Source: Pelecanus crispus (Eukaryota > Chordata > Aves > Pelecaniformes > Pelecanidae). Taken from it: DNA of 64,000 nucleotides. The stretch is from positions 3,582,501 through 3,646,500 of the forward strand of contig NC_134656.1 in assembly GCF_030463565.1 (NCBI RefSeq). Reading direction: 5' to 3'. Of the stretch, positions 24,620 to 37,032 are shown piece by piece; positions within the stretch are counted from its first letter, which is position 1; each line of letters begins with the position of its first letter. The position numbers and the translations under genes are program-made. The notes beneath the pieces are model-generated. The model saw nothing but the letters and a program-made list of their open reading frames with translations, was not told where the DNA came from and did no database searches.

Positions 24620-27600
24620 CTGCGGGGGAGAGATGTGGCACAGTCAAGGGATGAGAAGGATCAGTGGAGCAGGAGATTGTGTTTTATTTCTCATGGCAAC
24701 AGAGAAACAGCCGGCAGTGGAAATCTTCTCCCTTCTCTTACTGTGCTGGCTTTGGCTTTTGAAGGCTTATTGCACAGAGGGAAAACTCAGCCACCACTGA
24801 CATACATTCATTCACATGGGTCAACACTCAAAAAAGGCAAATTCATTCACATCCAGTTATGTTGTCTTCCCCTTTTCAGTGCAGTTCATTGCCAGAAATG
24901 TCTCCACCGAAACATACCATTGATCTTTTCATCTTGTGAACAGCAGGATGCTTCTTAGCTTTCATTGTGTATAGCGTGACTTCTAAATAACACTGTGTTA
25001 GTGTAATTTTTCTTTATTATGAGTGCTCCTTGGGATCTTTTTGACTTTCTTTTTTGTGTTCTGCCCTTTCCTTGTAGATTTAATAACAGCGTTTTGTTAT
25101 CTCATAATCAAATTATCCAATAAACCTTGTGCCTTAAAGGATTAAAATTGATCAGAATAAACAAGTGGAAGTTGTAATGTTTTTAGTACAAATTATTTGA
25201 TTACTACAGTTTTGATAAAATTAAATGGAGGATCAAATTAAGCAGTGATTGAATCAAGTGGAAGTCACTGTTTGTGCCAAATAATAGCAGGAAGGCTTTG
25301 TGAGGGCCTTCTGCGCTGTCTAGAAACTCCGCTGGAGCTGAGCTTAACAAAAGGCAGCCCAGGGAAGCAGGGGCATGCGTAGGATTTGCCTGCGTGTTTG
25401 TGGCAAGGCTGCCGTGGTGGGATGGCGAGCTGCCGTGCTAACCCTCCGGGCAGCACGGAGGGGCTGCGTGCCCATGGGGCTCGTCCTCTCCACTGTACGG
25501 CTCAGGAGGAGGCTCAGCACATCACTGAGATGAGCATGGGACAAATAAAAGACCCCTCCAAGTTTTAAAATTTCAAAATATTAACAAGAACTAAACTGTT
25601 TGCTCCAAATCAATGTGGAAGCAATTTTATTCAAAGTGATAAAATGACAAAACCGATAAAACTACTAAAACCGATAGGGAACTTTGCCCTGAGGTAGGGT
25701 TACAAGGCATGCTAACTTCTTCCCCAGATAGCCACATATCTTGCACCTCAGTGCTCTAAAATACAGAAGCAACCCTGCACCCCAAGCCAACCACACGTCC
25801 CTCTGCAGACTGCAAAACCAGGAAAGCCTCATCTACAAACGAGTGCTCCGTCTGCTCGGTCAAGACATCCCCTCTCCACCCACCCGCGCAGCACCATCAC
25901 CTCAGTGTACGAGCATCTGCTGTACACCCAGTATCCAGTGCAGATGTGTGGTCTCTTTGCTCTGTAGGGATTCAGAAATGCCAGAGATGAGTGGGAAGAT
26001 GGAGAAAGAATCCAACCACACCCCCAGGATGCTACAGGGGTTCCATAAAAGGAATAAATAAGAAGTACATAAGCATATGGGGAGCAGGTGCACTGGCACT
26101 CAGAGGTACTTAAGTATCTTTGTTCATAAATTTCAGAAAGATGCAACTCCTCTTTTGGTGAAGACAGGCAGTGTCGTTGTTAACAAAGTTTTCTTTAGAT
26201 GGATCAAGTCTCTATACAGCTATGTGCTCTAGAGCTCAAGGTGTTTAGCAAAAGTACCAGCTGGGTACCCACATGGTGAGAACATCATCTCTCATTTATG
26301 CTGGTAATAATAATAGTGCTCCTCTGTGGACTGAGGAAATTTCTAGATATACGCCACCACTACCAGCTGTTAATGGCCTCTTTTGTTAAATATATATAGC
26401 TGTTTTCTAAGCTTCTAAAAGATAACACATCTCACAGCCTCCTGCATGTAAAGAAGACTTATCTTTTGGAGTCGCCTCAAGATGCAAAGAACGATCATTA
26501 AGCAGTAGGGACCAAGTTCTCATCTGGTACGAAATGACACGGTTTCACCGCGAGAGTAATTTGTGCTTGTAAAGAACCTGCTTCATTTATTTAAACTTCA
26601 CAATGCAGCTGGGCTGCGTTGGTGCGCACAGGGGTGAAATGGTCTGCTCGGACTTACTGGGTCAGACTAAGAAATGACCCCTCTAGTTCCCCACTCCTAG
26701 TTCTATGGCGTTAGGTGCTGAATGTCCTTCTTTCCTACTGCTGATCAATGCCTGCACATCAGCAAAGGGAAACGCTTACCTCTGGAAATGCTTCACTGTC
26801 ATCTGAGCTTCAGAGTTTATTGGCTTTCATTCGAAAGCTTTGCCCTAGAGCCTAATATAATTACACAGAATGCAAAAAGTCTTTTCTGATCCTTCTTTAA
26901 AGCCTTGATTCATTCCGTAATTGTATTGTGAAGTCTTTAAAGAGCTTGGGAAATTGTCTAGAATAGCATTGACTTTCCCTTTATGAATTGTTATGGTAAA
27001 AGTGTGAAAATTGCATGCTTTCTGTGAAAGGCTCTATTTAAAGATCTTTTTTCCATGTCTTGATTTGTACCAAAACTCTCATATAGTTAAAAAAAAAAAT
27101 CAATATTTTCCCCAGAGGCAGAAGGTTTTAATTTGTGGGAAGAATTATTTGCAAACACAAACTCTTGAGGACAATAAAGGCTAGAAAAGCTAATCCCCCT
27201 CTTGTAAGCCCTCTGTATTCAGGGTTTTTCCTGGCGAGCTGCTTGCTGGGTTATGTGAGTCCAGACCCAGTGCACTGTGCACGTCGGTGCAGTAACACTT
27301 CATTTCCAGGTGACTTTTCACACTGCTGGAGCTGATGCCTCCAACACCTTTTCAAAGCCACTGGAAAGTTTCCCACCTACTTCAAGAGGAGCTGGTCTGG
27401 GATCCCAGGACTATACATTCAAAGGTCTTCAGGAGGAGGAGGACGTGTATAGATGTTTAATGGGATCTTTTACAGCACTGAATCTCCTAACATCAGTGGG
27501 ACTAAAGTGGCTACGGCTGTCAGTGAACACCTATGGGAGCCTTCGAGTCCTTACACACCTTTACAGACCACTCTGGCCCAGGGAAGGAGGCTTTAGACAG

Positions 27601-28071
27601 TGTCCAGGTTCATTTTTGACCTGAAAGTCTCTGACTTTATGTTGGCTCCCCATGGAAAGGACAGCTTATGTGATACTGGATCTAAACTAGTTCTGCATTC
27701 AGGGTTGTTTGGATGCACAAGCAGAGTGGTCTGGCCATATCTCTGCTATCACCGAGCGTGGTTCAGTCTGATTCTCCTCTCCATTAAAACTGATTTGTTT
27801 GTATCAGTGTAAACCTGCCAGATCTGAGGCTTCTGCTCAGCGCTGTGACGGGCGGTGAAGTGCAGCATGAGCATGGTGCAGAAGGACAAATCTGTGCGTG
27901 GAAAGGCTTAGCACTGGCTGCTCTCTAGTGTAAAAAAACCTGTCGTGGTTTAGCCCCAGCCAGCAACTAAGCACCACGCAGCCGCTCGCTCACTCCCCCT
28001 ACCCCGATGGGATGGGGGAGAGAATTGGAGGAGTAAGAGTGAGAAACACTCCTGGGCTGAGATAAGAACAG

Positions 28072-28077
28072 TTTAAT
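28072..28077 (-). terminator. LTR polyadenylation signal ATTAAA
   Basis: The minus strand reads ATTATTAAACTG here, about 170 bases downstream of the TATA box and upstream of the LTR 3' end. This is the place expected for the signal that defines the R/U5 boundary. It is the only canonical-type hexamer I noted in that part of the LTR. Confidence 0.55.
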
Positions 28078-28118
28078 AATTGAAATAAAGTAAAATAGTA
28101 ATGCTAATAGTAACAGTA

Positions 28119-28143
28119 TAATAATGATAATAATAATAATGAT
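28119..28143. repeat. AAT-rich microsatellite inside the LTR
   Basis: An imperfect ATA/AAT repeat with GATA interruptions. It is part of an AT-rich tract (about 28073-28145) between the palindrome and the poly(A) signal. Confidence 0.85.
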
Positions 28144-28208
28144 ACACGAAGCAAGTGATGCACAATGCAATTGCTCACCACCCGCCGACCGATACCCAGA
28201 CAGTTCCC

Positions 28209-28226
28209 GAGCAGCGATCGCTGCTC
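28209..28226. repeat. Perfect 18-bp palindrome at the expected LTR transcription start
   Basis: GAGCAGCGATCGCTGCTC equals its own reverse complement. It lies about 20 to 37 bases downstream of the TATA box, so at or near the U3/R boundary. In RNA it could form a short GC-rich stem at or close to the 5' end. Confidence 0.85.
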
Positions 28227-28245
28227 CCCGGCCAACCCCCCCCAG

Positions 28246-28268
28246 TTTATATACTGAGCATGACGTCA
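28246..28268 (-). promoter_or_regulatory. LTR promoter: CRE palindrome and TATA box
   Basis: On the minus strand a perfect cAMP response element, TGACGTCA (28268-28261), lies seven bases upstream of TATATAAA (28253-28246). Transcription would start near 28215-28225. This arrangement is typical of a retroviral U3 core promoter. Both motifs are intact, but activity is not shown by sequence alone. Confidence 0.7.
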
Positions 28269-31200
28269 TATGGTATGGAATAGCCCTTTGGTCAGTTTGG
28301 ATCAACTATTCTGGCTGTGCCCCCTCCCAGTTTCTTGTGCACCTGGCAGAGCATGGGAAGCTGAAAAAGTCCTTGACTAGCATAAGCAGTACTCAGCAAC
28401 AACTAAAAACATCAGCCTGTTATCAACATTCTTCTCCTACTAAATCCAAAACACAGCACTATGCCTGCTGTTAGGAAGAAAATTAACTCTATCCCAGCCG
28501 AAACCAGGACAAAACCCAACACCACAAACCCTGTGACTGTGTGGTAAATCCTCACGGAAAAAGAAAAAAAAAAAGAAAATCCAGTACTACAATGTTTGCC
28601 ACTGGCAGGAGAGAATGAAACACTAACCCACTTCCATGCTGCTGTCACTCCTGTAATCAGCACAGTCTTAAAAGCCATTCAGAAACCAGGCTGGCAGCAT
28701 CTGTGGGATGGGATTAGTCCTCAGGACCAAATCGTGTTTTGTCTCGTACAGAACAACAACTTTCCCTTCCAGCACCGCCTGAGCAGTAACACTCAGAGAC
28801 CCGAATCGCTCTTCTCTGGCTGCGCTGTGCAGGACAGTGACGATGCGGATGCCGTCTGAGGGTGAGCTGCCAGCAGAAATCTGTGCCTAGACCCTGCCCC
28901 CGTGAAGGCACACCTGAGATATCTGATCACTTGAGGGATGCAAGAACATGGCAGAGATGCCCGCTCTGGCTCAGCCAGTCCTCAGAGGCACAACGCCTGC
29001 ATGGTCCCCCAAGGCAGTGACGCTGACCTTCCCAGCCCCATCTTGGTGGCCGTGGGGGTCCTGCCCTGTCCAGGCACAGAGCCTTCCTCACTCTCTAACA
29101 ATGATGCAATTTTCATCCCAGCTTTCTCTTAGCCTTCTATTGCCAAAGGTGATTTTAATTCCAGCTGAAATATGAAGCATTAAAATTATGCAGGGCTTTG
29201 CAGGACACAGAAGACAGAGAAAATCTGGGGATGGGGCTTCATAAGCTCATGAGAAGACAAATGGAAATTTATGGAAATTAAGTCACACTTCTGGAGGGGG
29301 AAAAAACCACAGTTATCAGCCTCTCTCGGTCAGCTCAACAAAAATCAGACTTTGCGTGAGACTAGAGAATTCAGCATGATGTGAGTTTTCTTCTTCCTTC
29401 CAAACAGGAGTGTGAGAGTGACACGGGGGAAAGGACCAGAAAAATCAAGTGACAAAAAAGCAGAAGCCAGTTCTTAGGATTGTGACTCTTCCTAAATCTT
29501 TTCTATGGAAAACTGCTCCCCTGGCTCTGCTGAGCTTCATGCTGACATGATTTGCTTTTGCCAAGTTGTCCCTCAAATTATTTTGCTGCCGTGGTTTCCC
29601 TGGGTTACCACTAAAAGCAGACATCAGCTCGCTCGCAAGGGTGGTGGAGAAGGTGAGCATATAACTTCACGTAGGGACTCTCCAGAGGGCTTCAACGAGC
29701 CCTGTAAATCAGAAGTTTTGCAAAGGTTTATTCTTTTGTGCTCTATGGTGACTTCTGGAGGAACACGGACTCAGAAGCCACTTTGGAATAAGATGGTTTT
29801 TCCATCCCTCCTACAAGCGCAGACTTTTGTCTTGTAGGTATCTGGAGGGGAGGAGGGGAAATATTACACGTTGCAGGCATTTACAGGTCACCTGCGCTCC
29901 CAGCAAAACTCAATCACCTGAGCCACCTACAGCTGACTGTTCTCATGGTCCACCAGCGTGTGGCTTTGGAGGGCTACAGAACTGTTAATGCGTGTTTGTA
30001 GACCCTTTACGAGGTCTTGGAGCACTTAAGTGGCTAAAAGTAAAAAATTAGGCTAAAGACTCTTCCTGGAGATACAGTAGCAAGTTAAATACCTCCACTG
30101 AAATTATTTGTAATAAAAGAAGCCAAGAACCAGAACTATTAATAATATTTTCAGTGAAAGAGTTTTGATGAGAAAATGTTCCTTTACTGAGGTCGTAAAA
30201 GATTTTTGAACTTGCGTCTTGTGTTTTCCCACAAGCCAGCCTTTTTTCTAAATAAGTAAATAAAGTCCCACAAAGCAAATGAAGGGTGAAATGCCAGTCG
30301 CAGCAGCAGCACGGCATGGTGCACCGCACCAGTGCATCCCATGAAGCAGCAGCCAAGATCCCCTGCCAACAGGATGAAGGCCCCCAGAGTGGATGTGGGG
30401 GGCAGCTGAGATTTAGGGACAATTTTAGCTCTGGGTTACGACAGCGGTTTTGTGGCAGAGACCAGAGATGTTCCCTCATTGCCTTATAAATGAGGTGACA
30501 GCAGAGCCAATTCTTGGTCTCCGTCAGCGCCACATCTCCGGAGACACGGCCCCTTCCAGCAGCGAGGAGATCTAGAGGAGATCTCAGGAGGAGATTTGTC
30601 TTTGCTGGTTTCCTGGAAGTGATGATGGAGAGGATGGAGGATGCAGGGTATCGTTTGATTCGTGGTCTTGAGCAAATCAATTAAACCACATAGCTGGGAT
30701 TTAACAATCTACCACATTCTGGTTCATCTCATTTCCAATGGAAATGAAAAGTAAATTATCCTCCCCCTGACTGTGGAGGCAGTATTGTTAGCATATGTCA
30801 ATCAGAAAAGCACGTTCTGCTACATCAACATTCGGCTGCCAAAAAATCTTATTTGACTGAATGTACTTTACAAAATTACCAGTTATCTCACTCAGTGGCC
30901 GGAATTAGCATTTTTTTAACCATTCAGTGGATAGTTTCAGCCTTTAATAAGCACAGTGCTGCATTCCTGGATATGGCAACCCATGGAAGACAAAGCAGGA
31001 AGGGGAAAGGCGCATGGTGTTGGCATGCCAAAAGGAGCATTTGGCAATGGCACTCGTGTTTGATGTTCACAGGATGTATCTGATGAAAAATCCAAAGGTT
31101 TTTTTTTTTTTTCCCCCCAGTAAATAAATTACCATCTAATTAAACCCCATCTTTGCATAGCTTTCCAGATTTTCATGCTGAGTATCTGGTGGTTATCAGC

Positions 31201-34200
31201 TAAATGCCATTCCTTAGATACAACAGGACAGGAGAGGTCTGTGTTTACAAGTGATGGAGCAAAATAACAACTGCTTTTGTATCCAGTACCTGGTCCAGGG
31301 ACGAATGTGGAAGCTGAAAAACTGCAGCCTAGGAAGGGAATTTAAGTCTTCTGGAAATTTCTAAGGAATTTTATTAATTTCAGAGTGTATTAGCACTAGA
31401 TTTTAGTAGAAAATCTTTCCAATCTTTCCCCTCTCTGATCATTCATTTAATACATATCTAAATTAAATCTGCAGATTCAAGGAGGAAGCTTAAAAGAGTA
31501 TGGAAGTAAGAGAATAAACTAAGGAATCTGAAATGCTCGAGCAGGTATCCAGCACTAGTGGGGACCTGTACTGCAGGATCCGGGCGCCGGTCCTTATCTC
31601 AGTTAAGTGCATCCTGGTGTGGGAACGCAAATCCTGGATAAATAGGAATAGGGCCAAGTGCTGAAGCCTGTGTGTAGATCTGGAGCTCTAACAGTGTCCT
31701 TGAGCAGGAGCTTGATCTTTACACGTTGCTGGTTTTAACTCCGGCAGGTTTGCCTGTCATGTTTTATTTCTGGTGGCTGCTATCTCAAGCAGCCCTGACA
31801 GCGTGATACGGTGCGACACAGCCGTCACCCTTGGACGGAGGCTGTGCGGTGACGCGGGCGGGTAGCGCTGGCTGCCCTGTGTAGGCTCACTTGGTGGCTG
31901 CGTGCGGGTATGGTCGGATCCTGCATCCCTGCAGGGTCCCCTCGCACCACCAGACAGCGGCGACACAAAACACACTGCCGTGGGACTTTGTCAGCTGGGT
32001 GAGATGACCCTCCCCTTGCCTTGTAACCAGGAACAGCATGTAAATATCTGATGGAGATCCACGTGATGGGACATTATATCGCATCATTAACTTAATGAAT
32101 AACTGAAGAAAAGATACCAAAACCCAACTAATGTTTTCTCTTTAAAAGATTCTGAGAAATAACCTCAAAAGCCTCTGGTTGTTGTCACACTGTAAGCCCT
32201 GTACCTCTTCTATCCAGCTATAGGAGAGTATGGATTCCATACATCTTATCCGGTGACAGAGTGCGATGGTGTGAATTGCTCTAATCTCATCCCAAACAGC
32301 TCCTGTGTTCATCTCCGGGAGCTGTAACACTAGCCCAGAGAGATTGGGAAGCACCTTCACTCTGCCCCAGCAAGGCCTTTTCAAAAGTGTTAAATATCAA
32401 ACCCAGACATTTCAAATAAAGGCTACGGTGATCTGAAACATTGCTCAAAGGGACAGGTATCTGATGTCAAAATGTTACGATCAGCTGCAAATTACAGTAG
32501 CAAACCTTGAAGCTAGGACAGAGCTGCGTGGGGACAGGGATGGATGGCAGTCACAAGCAGCTAAGCCTCTGGGAGTTGGGGCAGTGATGCGGGCGTGAGC
32601 CCGATCTAAACACTGAGATGAGCAAGATGTGAAATATGTGTCTTTCAGGGGAAAAGAAAATGAAGAAAAGCCTCAAATGCAGGTACATCTTGCCCAATCC
32701 ACCTCTGATTAAATAACTCAGCGGGTTTTGCTGACCTCAGTTGGCATCAGCTGCAGGAGCTCAAATTGGCCAAATCTCTGTGTTTTAGACCTCTGCAGGA
32801 GTCCCAGTTTTCTTCTTGTTTTGGATAGGGTCTGGGAAGAGGGGACTACAGGTACTGTTGCTTAGGTGAAGAAAGAGAGCACACAAGTCTGAAGATAAAC
32901 TATCAGATGGATCTGATGGATGCTCCAAATGACCAGACTAGGTCTTGTCCCCATGATGCTACTGCCCTGCAGCCCTTAATGTCAATGAGGTTGGTACTCA
33001 ATTAATTGCATGGCAAGGACACGTGAGTCTCTGTTACCGACACATCCATTTACTGGCCTTATTCACTAAAGGAAAACCCCTCAAAAGACAACTCAGAGGA
33101 CAACACAAAAGACTTGTGCATGAGCTCTGGCTGCTTGCTTCTATTAAGATGTTTCAGGTTTTGTATTGGCAGATACTTGTAACAGAAGAAAATGTATTTT
33201 ACTACAAGGCTTATGGTGACGGCATGCACTATTTGCAGTCTGTGCTGTGCTTCGAGATCTACAAGGTGCAAGTACCTGCAGCCTACTGCAAAAGAGGACT
33301 TGTTTGGTACAAGGTGGTAATGCACAGGAACCACTCACCGGCTCGCGGTCCTCCCCTCTCTCTGTGCTGGCTGGATGCCTCTGACGTTGTCTCCAACTGG
33401 CTAACACCAGACGAACTCTTCCCAAGGGCTTAATTTAGCTCTAGCATCGAGACCAGATCTGCTTAAACTCTGTTTTCATTAGCATTTTGTGTTTGCTCCA
33501 GAGTAGCGACGTTTTCCTGGTAACATGCCTTCTCTCTTTAGGTCCAAGACCATCATGAGAGAATGACCAGGCAGTGTGGATTAAGATATTAAGAATAACC
33601 AACGTGTAACATTTTCAAGCCTGTGTGTGGTCCCACACTGATGAACTATAATGAGAATGCAGAGCAGCTAATGATCTTGAGAAGTTAAGTTAATCACATA
33701 CTCTGCAGGAGTTAATCAGATACAGAACAGATGGAAATAAATTGCATACTGACAAAAAAAATCCATCATATCTCTATGACAAAAACATTCCACCGGCTTT
33801 CCCATTCATAAATCTCCCTCCATGGAGAAATCATTTGTTCTTAAAAAACAACATCTGATGCAGAACAACTTAAATGGGTCTCTTGCTCATGATGGGTTGG
33901 CAAAGATGTCAGAGCACTGAATAATGGTGGCATTTCTGAGCTTGACTGGGTACCTGAAGAGATAATTTAACCTTATTTCTATGCATAGTTACAACCCTGT
34001 GGCCTAAAGTATTTTCAGATTTATCATAAGTAATAGCAAAAAGGTATGATTCATACATAACTGCTCGATATAAAGCTTATTCCTAATTGTACACAAGGGT
34101 AATACCTAAGTATCAAGCTCCCTGGGGACCTCAGAGCTCTTCATTACCTTGCTAAATGCCAGGAAAACACCTTCATTAGAACTATTCATAAGAGAAAACA

Positions 34201-37012
34201 TCATCCTCTCCTGATTTTTGGGACACCACTCTCAAACCTGAATGGTTCTTCTGATTCCAGCTGCCAAAGAGAGAAAAGGTGTGAAATTCAGGAAATCCTG
34301 GAAATAATAGACTGGATAATGGGAAAATGGGAAGCTTTTAAGGTTTGCCACTGTGTGTTGCAGAATGCCTTGTACATCATGGATATCCAGCTTGATAAAA
34401 CTGAAGGATAAGAGAATGTTTATTTAGAAAAACGAAAGAGTAGAACAGTTACCAAAGAAACAAACCAAAAAACCTCAAACCCTCACTAGGATTACACTTG
34501 ATGAAGATGACGTAGATGGGTTTGGGGGACTTGTACATCTCACTTCAGTTAATCTAGGGCCTCCTGCCAGTGATTTAAGAGGTTATGTGGAAGCTAAAAT
34601 GGAAGGGGTTTGACCCAGGATGGTTGCTGCCTCCCTGTTACCGGTGAGGGAGGAAGGAAGAAGTGACAGGGCAGCAGTGATGATCCTCCATCACGCCATT
34701 ATTAACCTGAAAGCTTCGAATCTTCTCCCCTTCCTCCTACAAGAAAACTTCCTTTGTAGTTTCCTGAGATTGGGTACATTGAGCTACAATGTAAATTAAT
34801 TCAATTTACCCAATTTTGCTTGCAATCAAGAATAATGACAATTTGTATGCTTTCAGTTTACTGGCCTCAGCTTTGCTCCTCAGATCTAGTATATCCATAG
34901 CACTATTTAGGGCAATATTCTTGGTTGAACAAAAACTCAGTGAATAATGCTCTTGATTTTCCCTTTGAATATGCGGGTCTTTGTTACTATTTCCCCCTCA
35001 CCCTCCCCAGCAGCTGTATTCTACTGAAGGGGAAATAATACTTCGGCTTCAAATGACAGGTTGGAAATATGCTTTAAATAATTTACCAGTGCAGTTGGAT
35101 TTCAGTTCTCATTATCTGCTGGTATTTTGGTTCCTACTTGTTTTCACCAAAGTAATATTGCCCATTGCTTATCACAATAAATATCATTTTCTCCAGTTCT
35201 GCTGCTTGTCAGCTCTCTAGATAATTTAATAAATGTTCATACGGTGCCTAGTGCTCCTGATGTCTGAGTAATCCTACTCCAGATTTTGCAGTTATTTTGT
35301 GTCTATCCTCTTGCCTATCTTCTTTTTCACCACGCATTGCACAAGCCTTGGGGGCTCACGTGGTGGACATTCATCCGAAGAAAGTGCCTCCATGGCTTGG
35401 TGCTTCCCCTGGTGCGGGCTGATGCTCTCTGTTGAGGGGAGCTAATGATATCTTTGTTAAAACCAAGAAAATCATCCTCTTTCCTGTGCTGTTAGCCACG
35501 ACTGCAAGCGCTTAGTACATCTGACGCTCCTGCTCCCGCTGCTCTCCTGTGCAGGGGTGGCAGCCACCGCAGCCTTAATGAGAATGCAGACTACACGCAT
35601 GTCTTAGGGGTGTATCGCCATGCAAATAAATCACAGCAGCTGATTTCGTGAGCTGATACCTGGATCTTTGCTTCTCTAACATCTGCTTGTTATTCCGTAC
35701 TTCTTCAATTCGTGCTTGGGATAGTTGTTGTAATGAATGAGCCTATTATGCTTGGATATTCTCTCACAGAGCACGTCAAAAAAAAGTATCAAACCATGGT
35801 GACAGTCAATTATCCCCCAACTTTTCTTGTTCTGGTAATACTGAGTCATTTCAGTCCTGATAATCAAAATGGATGGCTTTTGCCTACATGGGTATGAAGT
35901 CACTTACAGGGAGCAGACCAGCGTGGGGATTTCTAGTCAGTGTTTTAGGAGGAAAATAAAGCAAAAGGCATATGCATGGGAGTATAATAAGCAAAGATTT
36001 CTAACTGCGACGAGCAGTAAAGAGTAAAGTGGAGTTTGCTTGCTTTCTTCCCACACTTTCTTGGCAATGTATCATAGACGGATCATGACAGAGAAAAATG
36101 TGGGTCTGCTCTGCTCACGTGGTGACTGTCAAACTTCAGTTTTACACTCGGCACATGGCAACACCGCAGCCAAGGACGGCCATGCAGGAGCGGGGTGCTG
36201 GGCTCCCCTCTGCCGCCAGTGTCCAAGCTGGGTCTGGGCAGGGGGGTCCCATGCCAGGGCCAGAGAGGGGGTGTGCAAAGCAGCAGTGACCCCCCTGTCC
36301 TGCTCTTCGAGGGGGAAAAATGGGGATGCAACCAGCAGCTGAATGACAGGCGAGCACATACCCATTAGAGCAAGAGCGCAGGGTAATTAATAAATCAGCT
36401 CCATCCCCCAGGACGATACTGAAGATTTAAGATAGAGGCTTTGCTATAAACCAAGCCAGCAGCTAAAGCCCTCAGTCTGATGCCTGAGGCACGCACACTA
36501 CAGAAGGATTTAAAGGAGAGTTAATTGAAAAAAACAAATGGAAAGAACAAATAATTCTCCTGCTGAGAAACACATTGGACCTGAAACTGTTTTTGCATGT
36601 TCTGCCAGGTGAGGTGGAGGTAGCTGAGGGTAAGGGGTGCTATAGGTGTCTGAGAGACAAGTGAGATCATGGCAAAGAATGATTTACCTGATGAATTATG
36701 TTTCAGGATCAAATTTTCTGAAGCTATTTGTAATATTTCACATGCTGAAAAGTCACATTAATATAGTTGGTAAAATAACAGCTTGTCTGCTTAAAATAAT
36801 TAGTAGTTGACAAATGGGTTGAATCTTAAATCCATGAGGAGCTTTGGTTAGCACTAATAAATGTTGATTAAGGCAGCAATTAAAATCTAACAATCTCTCT
36901 GGGGGTCTGAACTTTAAAGCTGAGGTTTGGAACATTCCTCAATTTACAGAGAAAATGCTACAGTGCCTCCCCAAGTTGCATTATTAAGCTGTGGCAGTGT
37001 GGATCTTTTGTC

Positions 37013-37032
37013 TTTTTTTTTTTTTTTTTTTT
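37013..37032. repeat. T20 homopolymer
   Basis: Twenty consecutive T residues on the plus strand, read as A in the NTSR1 transcript sense. I see no retrotransposed sequence at either side. Confidence 0.9.

Larger units (their letters stand above)
27941..28511 (-). mobile_element. Solo LTR of an avian ERVL-type endogenous retrovirus
   Basis: This is a complete 571-base LTR with retroviral TG...CA ends. On the plus strand it starts TGTCGTGGTTT, and the reverse complement of its other end is TGTCCTGGTTT, a near-perfect inverted pair. Orientation is minus, because TGACGTCA, then TATATAAA, then an ATTAAA poly(A) signal follow each other in that direction. There is no internal gag, pol or env sequence, primer-binding site or second LTR, so this is a solo LTR left by recombination between two LTRs. 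I recognise the ends as a family common in Neoaves genomes. The ERVL class is inferred from the 5-bp target duplication and recall, not from a database match. It sits in sense orientation within NTSR1 intron 1. Confidence 0.93.
27936..28516. repeat. Target site duplication AAACC flanking the solo LTR
   Basis: The five bases before the LTR (27936-27940) and the five after it (28512-28516) are both AAACC. A perfect 5-bp duplication shows integrase-mediated insertion and fits ERVL-type elements, which make 5-bp duplications. A 6-bp duplication would not match. Confidence 0.9.

Noticed and set aside
24434..24958. 174-codon plus-strand open frame over exon 2
   Set aside because: Its first half is antisense to the NTSR1 exon and the rest runs into intron with no similarity to a known protein.
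30048..30680. 210-codon minus-strand open frame
   Set aside because: Composition is Cys/Leu/Ser mixed with no family similarity that I recognise. It is treated as a chance intronic frame.
36192..36260. G-rich patch with possible quadruplex or CpG island
   Set aside because: Only three closely spaced G-runs plus one distant run, and too few CpG dinucleotides for an island.
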